This document shows, piece by piece, positions 1-8,081 of a stretch of 8,311 bases of DNA. A program made the position numbers and the translations under genes. Positions within the stretch are counted from its first letter, which is position 1. Each line of letters begins with the position of its first letter. Location: assembly GCA_027296385.1 (NCBI GenBank), contig JAPUJD010000209.1, positions 1 to 8,311 of the forward strand. Direction: 5' to 3'. The notes under the pieces were generated by a model that did not search any database, was not told the origin of the DNA, and saw only the letters and a list, made by a program, of their open reading frames with translations. Source of the DNA: Acidobacteriota bacterium (GTDB lineage Bacteria; Acidobacteriota; Thermoanaerobaculia; Multivoradales; JAHEKO01).

Positions 1-1
1 C

Positions 2-532
2 GGCGGGGCGACTGTCATCGACGTGCTCACTGGCCGGCTGTGTCGGGGCGGCATCGACTCGACGACAGTGGTGGTCGCGGCCGGCGACGATCATCTGCTC
101 GCGCACTGCGCCGCGGCCGGCGTCCAAGTGATCGTCAACCATCATCCGGAAAGCGGCATGCTGCCCTCGATTCAACTCGGCCATCGAGCCCTCGGCGGCG
201 CTCTTGCCGATGACGACATCGTGCTCGTTTGCCCGGTCGACTACCCGGCGGTGCGCCCGGAGACGGTCCGCCGGATCCTCACTGCCCTGAGTGAGCTCGA
301 GGCTGAGGCCGTAGTGCCGAGCACTGGTGGCCGACGGGGCCATCCGCTGGCCCTTTCGGCACCGACGAGCTCTGCCATACACGAACTGGACGCGGCGATC
401 GGGCTACGCCAGCTTCTGCGTCGCGTCGCCGCTCTCGAGATCGAGGTCGACGACCCCGCCATTCATCGCGACCTCGACACCTGGTCGGACTATGCCGATC
501 TCGTAGCGCAACTCGCACGCGAAGAGCAGTGA
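2..532 (+). CDS. MobA/MocA-like nucleotidyltransferase (NTP_transf_3), 5' partial
   Basis: C-terminal part of a nucleotidyltransferase of the MobA/MocA type, which transfers a nucleotide to a molybdopterin cofactor or a related phosphorylated acceptor in the cytoplasm. The frame is open from base 2, so the N-terminal nucleotide-binding LAGG-type motif lies outside the window. Family features that are visible: the beta-strand STTVVVAAG, then VNHHPESGMLPSIQLG (the usual N-x-x-x-x-G-M-x-x-S segment), CPVDYPAVRPETV (equivalent of the metal-binding D-x-P-x-V motif), GRRGHPLALS (the R-R-G-H-P motif) and a terminal HRDLDTWSDYADL (D-x-D-T-x-x-D). The stop TGA is at 530-532. It converges on the YihY-family gene with a 55-bp gap. 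Whether the acceptor is a molybdenum cofactor or a sugar phosphate cannot be decided; the RRGHP motif favours the MocA-like branch. Confidence 0.82.
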   Translation, partial: GGATVIDVLTGRLCRGGIDSTTVVVAAGDDHLLAHCAAAGVQVIVNHHPESGMLPSIQLGHRALGGALADDDIVLVCPVDYPAVRPETVRRILTALSELEAEAVVPSTGGRRGHPLALSAPTSSAIHELDAAIGLRQLLRRVAALEIEVDDPAIHRDLDTWSDYADLVAQLAREEQ

Positions 533-543
533 GAGGATCCTCT
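532..543. repeat. 12-bp perfect palindrome between convergent genes
   Basis: AGAGGATCCTCT at 532-543 is its own reverse complement and begins on the last base of the nucleotidyltransferase stop codon. Downstream, GGCAA (563-567) can pair with TTGCC (573-577) across a 5-nt loop. Neither is followed by a T-run, so I do not call an intrinsic terminator. The palindrome may be chance or a small protein-binding site. Confidence 0.3.
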
Positions 544-587
544 TGCCGCCCTCGGCGACTTGGGCAACGAACTTGCCGGACGGGACA

Positions 588-1415
588 CTAGATCCCGACA
601 GCCCGACGCTCGAGCTCGGCCGCCACGTAACCGCCGACCAGGATCGCCAGCGCTGTGAGGTAGAACCAGATCAGCAACAGCATGCCACCCCAGACGAACC
701 CGTAGATGGTGTACTCGGACAGGAGCTGCACCCAGAGGCGGAACGAAAACGAGATCGCCGCCCACAGCGAGGTCCCCACCAACGCTCCGACCAGGATCCT
801 ACGCTTCGATCGACTCTGATCGTGATTGGGCAGAAAGTAGTAGATGAGCCAGATCATGCCCAACGCGACGATGTATATCAGAGGCCAGCGTAACCAGCTG
901 GCGAGACCCTCGATCCCCAGTAGGCGCCCGATCTCGGGACCGGCCAGCAGGGTGATGGCGCTACCGAGCATGGCCGCAAGCGCCGCCATCAGGAGAACGA
1001 CCGACAGCACCCGCTTCTTCCACCATCGGCGCCGCCGCTTCACGCAGTAGGCCATGTTGAGACCGTCGAAGAGAGCCGCGAAGACATTGGAGGCGAGATA
1101 GAACATCAGGACGACGCTCAATGACAGGACGCCTGGCCGCCGCGACCGCGTGACCTCGGCGACGAAGTCCTCGACCACCTGGAACGCCTCGCCGGGCAGC
1201 GCCGTGGCGATCTGGCTCATGATCCAGCGGAAGGCACCCTCGCCGCCCACGAGTCCAGTGACGGCAAAGAGTGTGAGCAGGAAAGGAAAGAGTGACAAGA
1301 AGGCGTAGTAGGCGACTCGTGCGGCTTCGCCGGTCACTCTGTCGCGCCGGGCGGCAATGACGATCTCGCGGCCGACCAGGCCGAACCACTGCACCGCAGA
1401 TCGCGCCAGCTCCAT
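588..1415 (-). CDS. YihY/virulence factor BrkB family inner-membrane protein
   Basis: A 275-residue polytopic membrane protein of the YihY/BrkB family (older databases wrongly call it ribonuclease BN). Its molecular function is not firmly established; members are inner-membrane proteins sometimes linked to transport or complement resistance. Family marks: AYYAFLSLFPFLLTL near residues 35-50, and the C-terminal block VWGGMLLLIWFYL followed by GGYVAAELER at about 241-270. Six hydrophobic segments lie near residues 35-57, 95-116, 136-158, 177-195, 206-229 and 240-264, with a basic loop KRRRRWWKKR at 126-135. The ATG at 1415-1413 is chosen because AGGGAG (1426-1421) precedes it by 5 nt and because it shares a base with the mtgA stop (TGATG), implying translational coupling. 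The same frame stays open further upstream but there overlaps mtgA. Length is typical of shorter family members. Confidence 0.9.
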   Translation of the reverse strand: MELARSAVQWFGLVGREIVIAARRDRVTGEAARVAYYAFLSLFPFLLTLFAVTGLVGGEGAFRWIMSQIATALPGEAFQVVEDFVAEVTRSRRPGVLSLSVVLMFYLASNVFAALFDGLNMAYCVKRRRRWWKKRVLSVVLLMAALAAMLGSAITLLAGPEIGRLLGIEGLASWLRWPLIYIVALGMIWLIYYFLPNHDQSRSKRRILVGALVGTSLWAAISFSFRLWVQLLSEYTIYGFVWGGMLLLIWFYLTALAILVGGYVAAELERRAVGI

Positions 1416-2131
1416 CAGATCTCCCTGCGCAACCAACGGGCTCGCTGCATTCGCCGTTCGATCCGCCGTACGGCACCAAGGAAGGCCGCATCGCTGCCTT
1501 CGGGGCTCCAACGGCTGGGCCGCGGCAGGACCGCCGCAAGCCGCGCGGCCTCGTTGGTGGAGAGCCTCGAAGCCGGCTTGCCGAAGAAGCGGCGGCTCGC
1601 CGCTTCACAGCCGAAGGTGCCGTCACCGAAGTCCACGACGTTGAGATAGATCTCCAGGATTCTCTTCTTCTCGAGACGACGCTCGAGCGCTCGAGTCAGC
1701 AGAACCTCACGCAGCTTACGTCGTGGAGTGCGCGAAGGCGACAGCCAGAGATTCTTCGCCAGTTGCTGGCTGATCGTCGACGCGCCTCGGGGGAGCTTGC
1801 CCTCCCTGATGGCCTCGCTCAGAGCCTGCCGGATTTCGCCCAGCGCAAAGCCATCGTGGCCGAAGAAGTCGATGTCCTCGGCTACGAGGACAGCACGTTT
1901 GAGCGTGTCCGCTATGTCGCCATAGGCGATCCACGTCAACGCCACCGGACGGCCGTGCCGGGCCCGATAGCGCTCCATGAAGGCGGTCCGATCGACGTTG
2001 CTCTCAGCCAGAGCCGCGACGTCAGGCCAGAGCATGACCTCCACGAGCAACCAGCCTCCCGCCGCGATCAACAGGAGCATCAACACCGCTCGAAGCCGGT
2101 GCGCAATCGAGGGCAGGAGGCTGGGCATCAT
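1415..2131 (-). CDS. mtgA: Monofunctional biosynthetic peptidoglycan transglycosylase (GT51)
   Basis: Polymerises lipid II into glycan strands on the periplasmic face of the inner membrane. Counting from the ATG at 2131 (238 residues), one N-terminal membrane anchor lies at about 14-34. GT51 motifs follow: EDIDFFGHDGF with catalytic Glu85, GASTISQQLAKNL at 116-128, RKLRE ending at Glu142, KKRILEIYLN with Glu160, and CEAASRRFFGK at 175-185. There is no transpeptidase domain, so it is MtgA and not a bifunctional PBP. Another ATG at 2176 would add 15 residues, but it lacks a Shine-Dalgarno and would overlap the divergent gene; 2131 (or the adjacent ATG at 2128) puts the anchor where MtgA proteins normally have it. 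No strong Shine-Dalgarno precedes either start. The stop overlaps the start of the YihY-family gene. Confidence 0.93.
   Translation of the reverse strand: MMPSLLPSIAHRLRAVLMLLLIAAGGWLLVEVMLWPDVAALAESNVDRTAFMERYRARHGRPVALTWIAYGDIADTLKRAVLVAEDIDFFGHDGFALGEIRQALSEAIREGKLPRGASTISQQLAKNLWLSPSRTPRRKLREVLLTRALERRLEKKRILEIYLNVVDFGDGTFGCEAASRRFFGKPASRLSTNEAARLAAVLPRPSRWSPEGSDAAFLGAVRRIERRMQRARWLRREI
1421..1426 (-). promoter_or_regulatory. Shine-Dalgarno of the YihY-family gene
   Basis: AGGGAG on the minus strand, 5 nt before the ATG at 1415-1413. It lies inside the last codons of mtgA and fixes the start at the TGATG overlap. Confidence 0.7.
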
Positions 2132-2174
2132 CGTCTCGGGGTAGGATAGCGTCCATTCGAGAGAAGCAAAACCC

Positions 2175-2348
2175 ATGAAGATCCGAGCGTTTCACGGTTT
2201 ACGATTCGACGGAGCCGCTGACCGCGCCGGTGCCCGCGCGGCGCCATCCTACGAGCAGATCAACGATCGCCTGCGCGAAGCGCTTCACGCGGCGCCCAAA
2301 GTGGTCTCCGGCCTGGTCTGGGCAGCGCACAAGGATCCCGTCGAGTAG
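2175..2348 (+). CDS. Small protein resembling the DUF1015 N-terminus (57 aa)
   Basis: A 57-residue ORF beginning MKIRAFHGLRFDG and ending WAAHKDPVE. The opening resembles DUF1015 proteins, which begin with a K-I-R-x-F-x-x-L-R-x-D segment and then an A-P-P-Y-D-V-I-like segment; here the second reads AAPSYEQI. Full DUF1015 proteins are some 400 residues, so this holds only the first 40 or so positions plus a short tail. It is probably expressed: GAGAGAAG lies about 8 nt before the ATG, about three quarters of third codon positions are G or C, and it is followed 39 bp later by the rhodanese-like gene on the same strand. It may be a stand-alone mini-protein or the relic of a truncated gene. The DUF1015 link is my recognition of a short N-terminal pattern and is unverified. 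Function unknown. Confidence 0.5.
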   Translation: MKIRAFHGLRFDGAADRAGARAAPSYEQINDRLREALHAAPKVVSGLVWAAHKDPVE

Positions 2349-2375
2349 GCCCCGATGCCGACTTTTCGCGGCACC

Positions 2376-2380
2376 GGAGG
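2376..2380 (+). promoter_or_regulatory. Shine-Dalgarno deciding the rhodanese-like start
   Basis: GGAGG, 7 nt before the in-frame GTG at 2388. The alternative ATG at 2355 has only a weak TAGG nearby. Confidence 0.6.
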
Positions 2381-2387
2381 TACGCCG

Positions 2388-2738
2388 GTGGTCCAGTTCG
2401 ATCCCGTCCTCGAAATCTCACCATTCGCGCTCTTCCGCCGACTCCAGGCCGGGTCTGCGCCACGGCTCCTCGATATCAGACCTGCGCTCGCCGAGTCGAC
2501 CGCGACGTTGTCGTTGGCCGGCGCCGAACGCCCGCCGAAACCCGATTGGAGACCGGCAGAGCCGGACGAAGAGATCGTTCTCTTCGATGACCACGGCAAC
2601 CGCGCGGTCGAGCTTGCTCGACAGCTGCAAGAGGCCGGCTTCACCAGAGTCAAGGCCCTCTTCGGCGGCCTGGATCTCTACGAGTTCTCACTCGATCCGG
2701 AGATTGTCGGCCGCGAGACCTTCCTCGTCAGGCTCTAG
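2388..2738 (+). CDS. Rhodanese-like domain protein lacking the catalytic cysteine
   Basis: A single rhodanese-fold domain of 116 residues (from GTG 2388) or 127 (from ATG 2355). Fold marks: ISPFALFRRLQAG (helix), PRLLDIRPALAE (the L-L-D-V-R strand and turn), EEIVLFDDHGNRAVELARQL (active-site strand, loop and helix) and the C-terminal AGFTRVKALFGGLDLYE (the G-F-x-x-V-x-x-L-x-G-G element). In active sulfurtransferases the loop reads C-x-x-G-x-R; here the Cys is Asp (residue 67 from the GTG), giving D-D-H-G-N-R. Persulfide chemistry is therefore not expected, and a binding or regulatory role, as for other inactive rhodanese modules, is more likely. GTG 2388 is preferred because of the GGAGG before it. 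The gene follows the DUF1015-like ORF and converges on korB with a 16-bp gap. Confidence 0.78.
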   Translation: MVQFDPVLEISPFALFRRLQAGSAPRLLDIRPALAESTATLSLAGAERPPKPDWRPAEPDEEIVLFDDHGNRAVELARQLQEAGFTRVKALFGGLDLYEFSLDPEIVGRETFLVRL

Positions 2739-2754
2739 CCAAAGATTCTACGGC

Positions 2755-3799
2755 TCAGGCGGTGTGTGGGTCGACGGTCGAAACCGCGCCGTCCTCGCCC
2801 ACCTTCCATAGCTCGCCGGAGTACAACAGATCCTGGAGCCGGCCCGGCCCGCGGGCTTCGACCTCGTCCTCGATCTGCTCGACGACCTGCTGATGGTAGG
2901 CCGGAGCCTCGACAGCCCTCAGGACGCCGATCGGCGTCGGCATCTCTGGCGGCGCCATCTGGGCCATCATGAAGGCCAGCGTCGGATTGGCCGCCGCCTC
3001 GTCCCAGGTCAGACAGTCCTCGGCCGACAGGCCGTCGCCGAACCGGACCACCTCGAGCTCGGTACCGACCAGCCGAATCCCCCGGTCCTTCTCCTTGCCG
3101 AACACCAGCGGCTCGCCGTGCTCCAGGTAGAGGGTCTGGTCGTCGCGCAGGTCCTTGGCGGTCATATAGCTGAAGGCGTGGTCGTTGAAGATGTTGCAGT
3201 TCTGGTAGATCTCGATGAAGGCCGTGCCCTCGTGCTCGGCTGCGCGGTGTAGCGTTTCCCGCAGGTGCTTCAGATAGATGTCGACGCTGCGCGCGACGAA
3301 GGTGGCGCCGGAGCCGAGTGCCAGGGCAAGCGGGTTGAACGGGTTGTCGAGCGAACCGTAGGGCGACGACTTGGTTCGCTTCCCTATCTCGCTCGTCGGC
3401 GAGTACTGCCCCTTGGTCAGGCCGTAGATTCGGTTGTTGAAGAGCAGGATCTTGACGCCGACGTTGCGACGCAGAATCTGGATCAGGTGGTTGCCGCCGA
3501 TCGACATGGCATCGCCGTCGCCCGTGGCAATCCAGACCTGCAGGTCGGGACGCGCGAGCTTGAGGCCGGTCGCGAGGCCCGGGGCGCGCCCGTGGATCGA
3601 ATGAAAGCCGTAGGTGTCCACATAGTAGGGAATCCGGCTCGAGCAGCCGATCCCCGAAATGACGACGAACTTCTCCTTCGGCAAGCCGAGCTGTGGCAGC
3701 ACCGTCTGCAGGGCGGAGAGAATTGCGTAGTCGCCGCAGCCAGGGCACCAGCGAACCTCCTGGTCCGATTGGAAGTCCTTCTTGGTCAGAGTCGGCGTC

Positions 3800-3810
<11 letters not shown>
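2755..3810 (-). CDS. korB: 2-oxoacid:ferredoxin oxidoreductase subunit beta (KorB)
   Basis: TPP-binding beta subunit of a CoA-dependent 2-oxoacid:ferredoxin oxidoreductase, most like 2-oxoglutarate synthase, which converts 2-oxoglutarate and CoA to succinyl-CoA and CO2 while reducing ferredoxin in the cytoplasm. From the ATG it has 351 residues. Visible: WCPGCG (Cys22, Cys25), GIGCSS (Cys56) and QNCNIF (Cys205), which match the four cysteine ligands of the [4Fe-4S] cluster in this family; the TPP motif from GDGDA (97-101) to FNN (124-126); and IYGLTKGQYSPTS (128-140), a hallmark of KorB. A preceding in-frame TTG (3813) is less likely: the GGGAGG Shine-Dalgarno sits 5 nt before ATG 3810. The first 11 nt overlap the end of korA, so the subunits are co-translated. 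2-Oxoglutarate is the likeliest substrate, but pyruvate or branched 2-oxoacids cannot be excluded. Confidence 0.94.
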
Positions 3811-5683
<1,873 letters not shown>

Positions 5684-5688
5684 TGGTC

Positions 5689-5701
5689 TCCCCTTCGGGG
5701 A
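5689..5701 (-). promoter_or_regulatory. Hairpin over the korA ribosome binding site
   Basis: On the minus-strand RNA, UCCCC-GAA-GGGGA forms a 5-bp stem with a 3-nt loop. Its 3' arm is most of the korA Shine-Dalgarno (GGGGAG, 5693-5688), so folding would hide the RBS. An exact copy of GGGGAG lies upstream at 5750-5745 and could compete for the same UCCCC arm. Function is inferred from complementarity only. Confidence 0.4.
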
Positions 5702-5715
5702 TCTGTGGGTGGGCG

Positions 5716-5740
5716 AAAAAACCCGACCGTTGCGGCCAGG
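5716..5740 (-). terminator. Intrinsic-terminator-like hairpin in the korA leader
   Basis: On the minus strand CCTGGCCG (5740-5733), loop CAA, CGGTCGGG (5729-5722) form an 8-bp stem with two G-U pairs, followed at once by six T (5721-5716). This is the classic layout of a factor-independent terminator. No minus-strand gene lies between it and the divergent phosphatase gene, so it sits in the korA 5' leader, about 32 nt before the start codon, where it could act as an attenuator. A smaller hairpin, CGGG-GAG-CCCG (5751-5741), abuts it upstream. The opposite strand has A in place of T, so it is directional. Confidence 0.55.
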
Positions 5741-5815
5741 CGGGCTCCCCGAATCGTTGAGTCGATGACAAGGCGCTCCATCACGTGCCGGAACCGGGCG
5801 GCTCTCGACGCGCAG

Positions 5816-5844
5816 ATGCTAGCAGACACCCACAGCCGGCGGAA
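5816..5844 (-). promoter_or_regulatory. Possible korA promoter (extended -10)
   Basis: Minus-strand TGCTAGCAT (5824-5816) resembles an extended -10 (TGnTAGCAT). A poor -35, TTCCGC (5844-5839), lies 17 nt upstream. Transcription would start near 5809 and give a leader of roughly 125 nt containing the terminator-like hairpin. The -10 overlaps the palindrome TGCTAGCA. Weak call. Confidence 0.22.
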
Positions 5845-5882
5845 GTAGCGCAGGAACGCGGGCGACACCAACGGCCGGGCCT

Positions 5883-5902
5883 GCGGACACCTGAAAGTCC
5901 GC
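5883..5902. repeat. 6-bp inverted repeat, 8-nt spacer
   Basis: GCGGAC and GTCCGC flank ACCTGAAA. It is a perfect dyad in the middle of the divergent intergenic region, with the size of a regulator binding site or small RNA hairpin. It is not followed by a T-run. Confidence 0.35.
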
Positions 5903-6052
5903 CGGATCTGGGTACTGCGGCGCTGACCGACACGAGGGTCGCGCATCGGGTTCGAGCCAGCCCACGGCCGGGCCCGGAGAGGGTCGGTTAGGCGTAGTAT
6001 GGCGCGAGCAACCGCGCGGCAGGGGAACGGAACTCTCGACCCGGAAACCGCG

Positions 6053-6058
6053 TATTCT
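6053..6058 (+). promoter_or_regulatory. Possible -10 of the phosphatase gene
   Basis: TATTCT is a fair -10 match in otherwise GC-rich DNA, but no good -35 lies 16-18 nt upstream. If used, transcription would begin at about 6065, which favours the ATG at 6096 over the GTG at 6063 as the phosphatase start. Weak call. Confidence 0.2.
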
Positions 6059-6062
6059 ATGA

Positions 6063-8081
6063 GTGTGGGCGCTGGTAGCGCCTCGCCCCCGACGGATGCG
6101 TTTGCCAACCCCTGCTCGTCTCTTCTGGATCGCCACCGCGGCGATCGCGAGTCTATCGCTCGTCGCGCATGGCCTGGTGGACTCGCCCTGGCTCCGTATC
6201 GCGCTCGAAGTCCTGCTCGCCAGCGTTGTCACGCTGGCGAGCGTCGTTCTCATCGCCCGCGGTCTGCGCTGGTTTCTGTGGCGAGTCGGACGCCGCCTCG
6301 CATTCTCTTACTTCCTGATCGGAGTGCTCCCGATCCCGATGGTGATGGTCCTCGGCGGGATTGGCCTCTACCTGCTGTCGGGTTACTTCCTCGGCCATGA
6401 GTACCGCGCGGCACTCGACGGTCTGCACCACGACCTGCAGAGCTCGGCCGACAACGCGCTGGCCCACTTTGCCGAGCGGGGAACAACCAGCCCAATCACC
6501 ACCGGCCACATCGCGCTTGCCTTCTACGCCAGCGGCCGTCGTGTGGCCGGGGATGCTGACGCCCCGCGGCTCTGGCCTGACTGGGTCGCCCAGCACCCTA
6601 CCGAGCCGGATTCCAGCGCCGCGACGCCGTTCTGGACGCTACCTGACAGCTCGCTCACCGTAGTCGCCACCGCAAGCAGCCAAACTCGTGGGGTGCTGGC
6701 CTTCTATCGCGGTTCTCTCGCCGCCGAACTCTCCCGCCGTAGTGCCGTCTGGGTAACCCTCACCGATCCCTCCGATCGGGATTCGACGTCGCCGATCAGA
6801 CTCCAACTCCTGTCGGGTGAGTACGCTCTCGCCAACATTAGCACCGGCACCGACGTGGCCGCCCGCAACGCCTTCTTCGGGATCGAGAACGAGGATCCGC
6901 CATGGAGTGCTCGCCCCCTTCTCTGGTGGGGTGAAGTGGCGGGCCCCTTGCACTCGCTCGAGGACGGCTCTGAGGTCTCCGCCTGGTCGAGCACTTCGCT
7001 CAACAGCAACCTGCGCAGTCTTCAACGCCAGTTCTTCTCCTCTTCGGCCGAGCTCAATGCCGCGGTCTGGGCCAGCCTGATCGCCGTGACCGGGCTCCTG
7101 TCCTCGCTCTACTTCGTAGCCGTGGTCATGGCGTTGTTCATGACCTACACCCTGAGTCGGGCGGTGAACCACCTCAGCCGAGCGACGGACGCGGTTCTCC
7201 TGGGCGAGTTCTCCCGCCGCATTCCGGTCCACAGGCACGACCAGATCGGCGAGCTCCAGCACTCGTTCAACGACATGACCGGGAACCTCGAGTCCCTGAT
7301 CGAAACCGCGGCCCAGAAAGAGTCGCTGGAGAAAGAGCTCGAGATCGCGCGCGACCTGCAAGAGAGCCTGCTGCCGGTGGAAGTGCCGGCAACCGAACGT
7401 GTCGAGTTCTCGACCCTGTTCGAGCCCAGCGCGGCCATCGGGGGCGACTACTTCGACATTCTCCGCATCGACGAGGACCGCCTGGCGGTCGTCGTCGCCG
7501 ACGTTTCAGGCCATGGCCTGCCGACCGGCCTGCGCATGGCGATGCTCAAGGCCGCTCTCGTCATCCTCGTCGAGGAGAAGAAGCCGGCGAGCGAGATTCT
7601 GCACCGCCTCAACCGCATGGTACGAGCCGAGAAGCGCAGGCGCTTCTTCGTGACCGCCACCATCGCCGTCATCGACTTTCGTCGCGATACCCTCGAGATC
7701 ACCAACGCCGGCCACCCGCCAACCTATCTGGTGCGTGGCGGCGAGGTGGAGGAGATTCTGCTGGCCGGCAGTCCACTCGGAGTGCTCGACGAGAACTACC
7801 AACAGCGGGTGCTCGAGCTAAAGGCCGGGGATGTCGCCGTCTGGCTCTCCGACGGACTGATCGAGGCCAACAACGGAGCTGACGAGCCCTTCGGCTACGA
7901 GGCCACCGCCCAAGCTCTGCGGGGCCCGGCGAGATCGGCCCAGGAGGTTCGGGACCGGCTGCTGGCCGCCATCGAGCTTCACTCCGGAGGGGAGCCCGCC
8001 GAGGACGACCGCACCCTGGTCGCGATGCACTATTTCCCCGGCGCCGCGGCAGACGCCAACGTCAAACCGAGGAACGAGTAG
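6063..8081 (+). CDS. Membrane sensor PP2C-type (SpoIIE/RsbU-like) serine/threonine phosphatase with HAMP
   Basis: A 672-residue membrane-anchored protein phosphatase that probably couples an external signal to dephosphorylation of a cytoplasmic partner, such as a STAS-domain anti-sigma antagonist. Order: TM1 18-38, TM2 46-66, TM3 81-105, an extracytoplasmic region at about 108-332 with no family I recognise, TM4 at about 333-363, HAMP at about 364-418, a short coiled coil (KESLEKELEIARDLQESLLP, where the phosphatase linker begins), then the PP2C domain to 660. Metal-site motifs are intact: GGDYFD (460-465), DVSGHG (480-485), NAGHPP (548-553), SDGLIEA (596-602) and EDDRTL (647-652), so it should be active. 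GTG 6063 gives the longest form; ATG 6096 (residue 12) is equally plausible, and neither has a clear Shine-Dalgarno. The 3' end overlaps the convergent lytic transglycosylase gene by 52 bp. No partner-switching gene is visible nearby. Confidence 0.9.
   Translation: MWALVAPRPRRMRLPTPARLFWIATAAIASLSLVAHGLVDSPWLRIALEVLLASVVTLASVVLIARGLRWFLWRVGRRLAFSYFLIGVLPIPMVMVLGGIGLYLLSGYFLGHEYRAALDGLHHDLQSSADNALAHFAERGTTSPITTGHIALAFYASGRRVAGDADAPRLWPDWVAQHPTEPDSSAATPFWTLPDSSLTVVATASSQTRGVLAFYRGSLAAELSRRSAVWVTLTDPSDRDSTSPIRLQLLSGEYALANISTGTDVAARNAFFGIENEDPPWSARPLLWWGEVAGPLHSLEDGSEVSAWSSTSLNSNLRSLQRQFFSSSAELNAAVWASLIAVTGLLSSLYFVAVVMALFMTYTLSRAVNHLSRATDAVLLGEFSRRIPVHRHDQIGELQHSFNDMTGNLESLIETAAQKESLEKELEIARDLQESLLPVEVPATERVEFSTLFEPSAAIGGDYFDILRIDEDRLAVVVADVSGHGLPTGLRMAMLKAALVILVEEKKPASEILHRLNRMVRAEKRRRFFVTATIAVIDFRRDTLEITNAGHPPTYLVRGGEVEEILLAGSPLGVLDENYQQRVLELKAGDVAVWLSDGLIEANNGADEPFGYEATAQALRGPARSAQEVRDRLLAAIELHSGGEPAEDDRTLVAMHYFPGAAADANVKPRNE

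Larger units (their letters stand above)
5703..6062. other. Divergent intergenic region between korA and the phosphatase gene
   Basis: About 360 bp without a gene I can support. Open frames on both strands have mixed third positions and no recognisable domain. Apart from the korA leader elements at its left end it holds GCGGAC(8 nt)GTCCGC at 5883-5902, a 6-bp inverted repeat; CCGGGCCCGG at 5968-5977, a 10-bp perfect palindrome; and ACGGCCGGGCC repeated directly at 5871-5881 and 5964-5974. These could be operator sites or structured leader RNA, or reflect GC-rich composition. No tRNA or known riboswitch fits. Confidence 0.45.

Noticed and set aside
533..587. Bidirectional terminator between the nucleotidyltransferase and YihY-family genes
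   Set aside because: Only 4-5 bp stems without a T-run on either strand.
2132..2174. Divergent promoter between mtgA and the DUF1015-like ORF (TATCCT on minus, TAGGAT on plus)
   Set aside because: The hexamers are near-complements of the same spot, no acceptable -35 is found for either direction, and the minus one would leave only a few bases of leader.
2739..2754. Terminator between the rhodanese-like gene and korB
   Set aside because: Only a 4-bp AGCC/GGCT pairing is possible, with no T-run.
2735..3748. 337-codon minus-strand frame overlapping korB
   Set aside because: Shadow of korB: Arg/Gly/Pro-rich translation in another frame on the same strand, with no domain.
5889..5935. Plus-strand resemblance to the TPP riboswitch 3' core (ACCTGA, then GGATCTGGGTA)
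   Set aside because: The CTGG segment has no complementary CCAG after it, no CTGAGA element lies upstream, and the strand points to the phosphatase gene and not to TPP-dependent korAB.
5941..5967. GGTTCGAGCC resembling a tRNA T-arm
   Set aside because: The flanking five bases on each side do not pair, and no acceptor stem or anticodon arm can be built around it on either strand.
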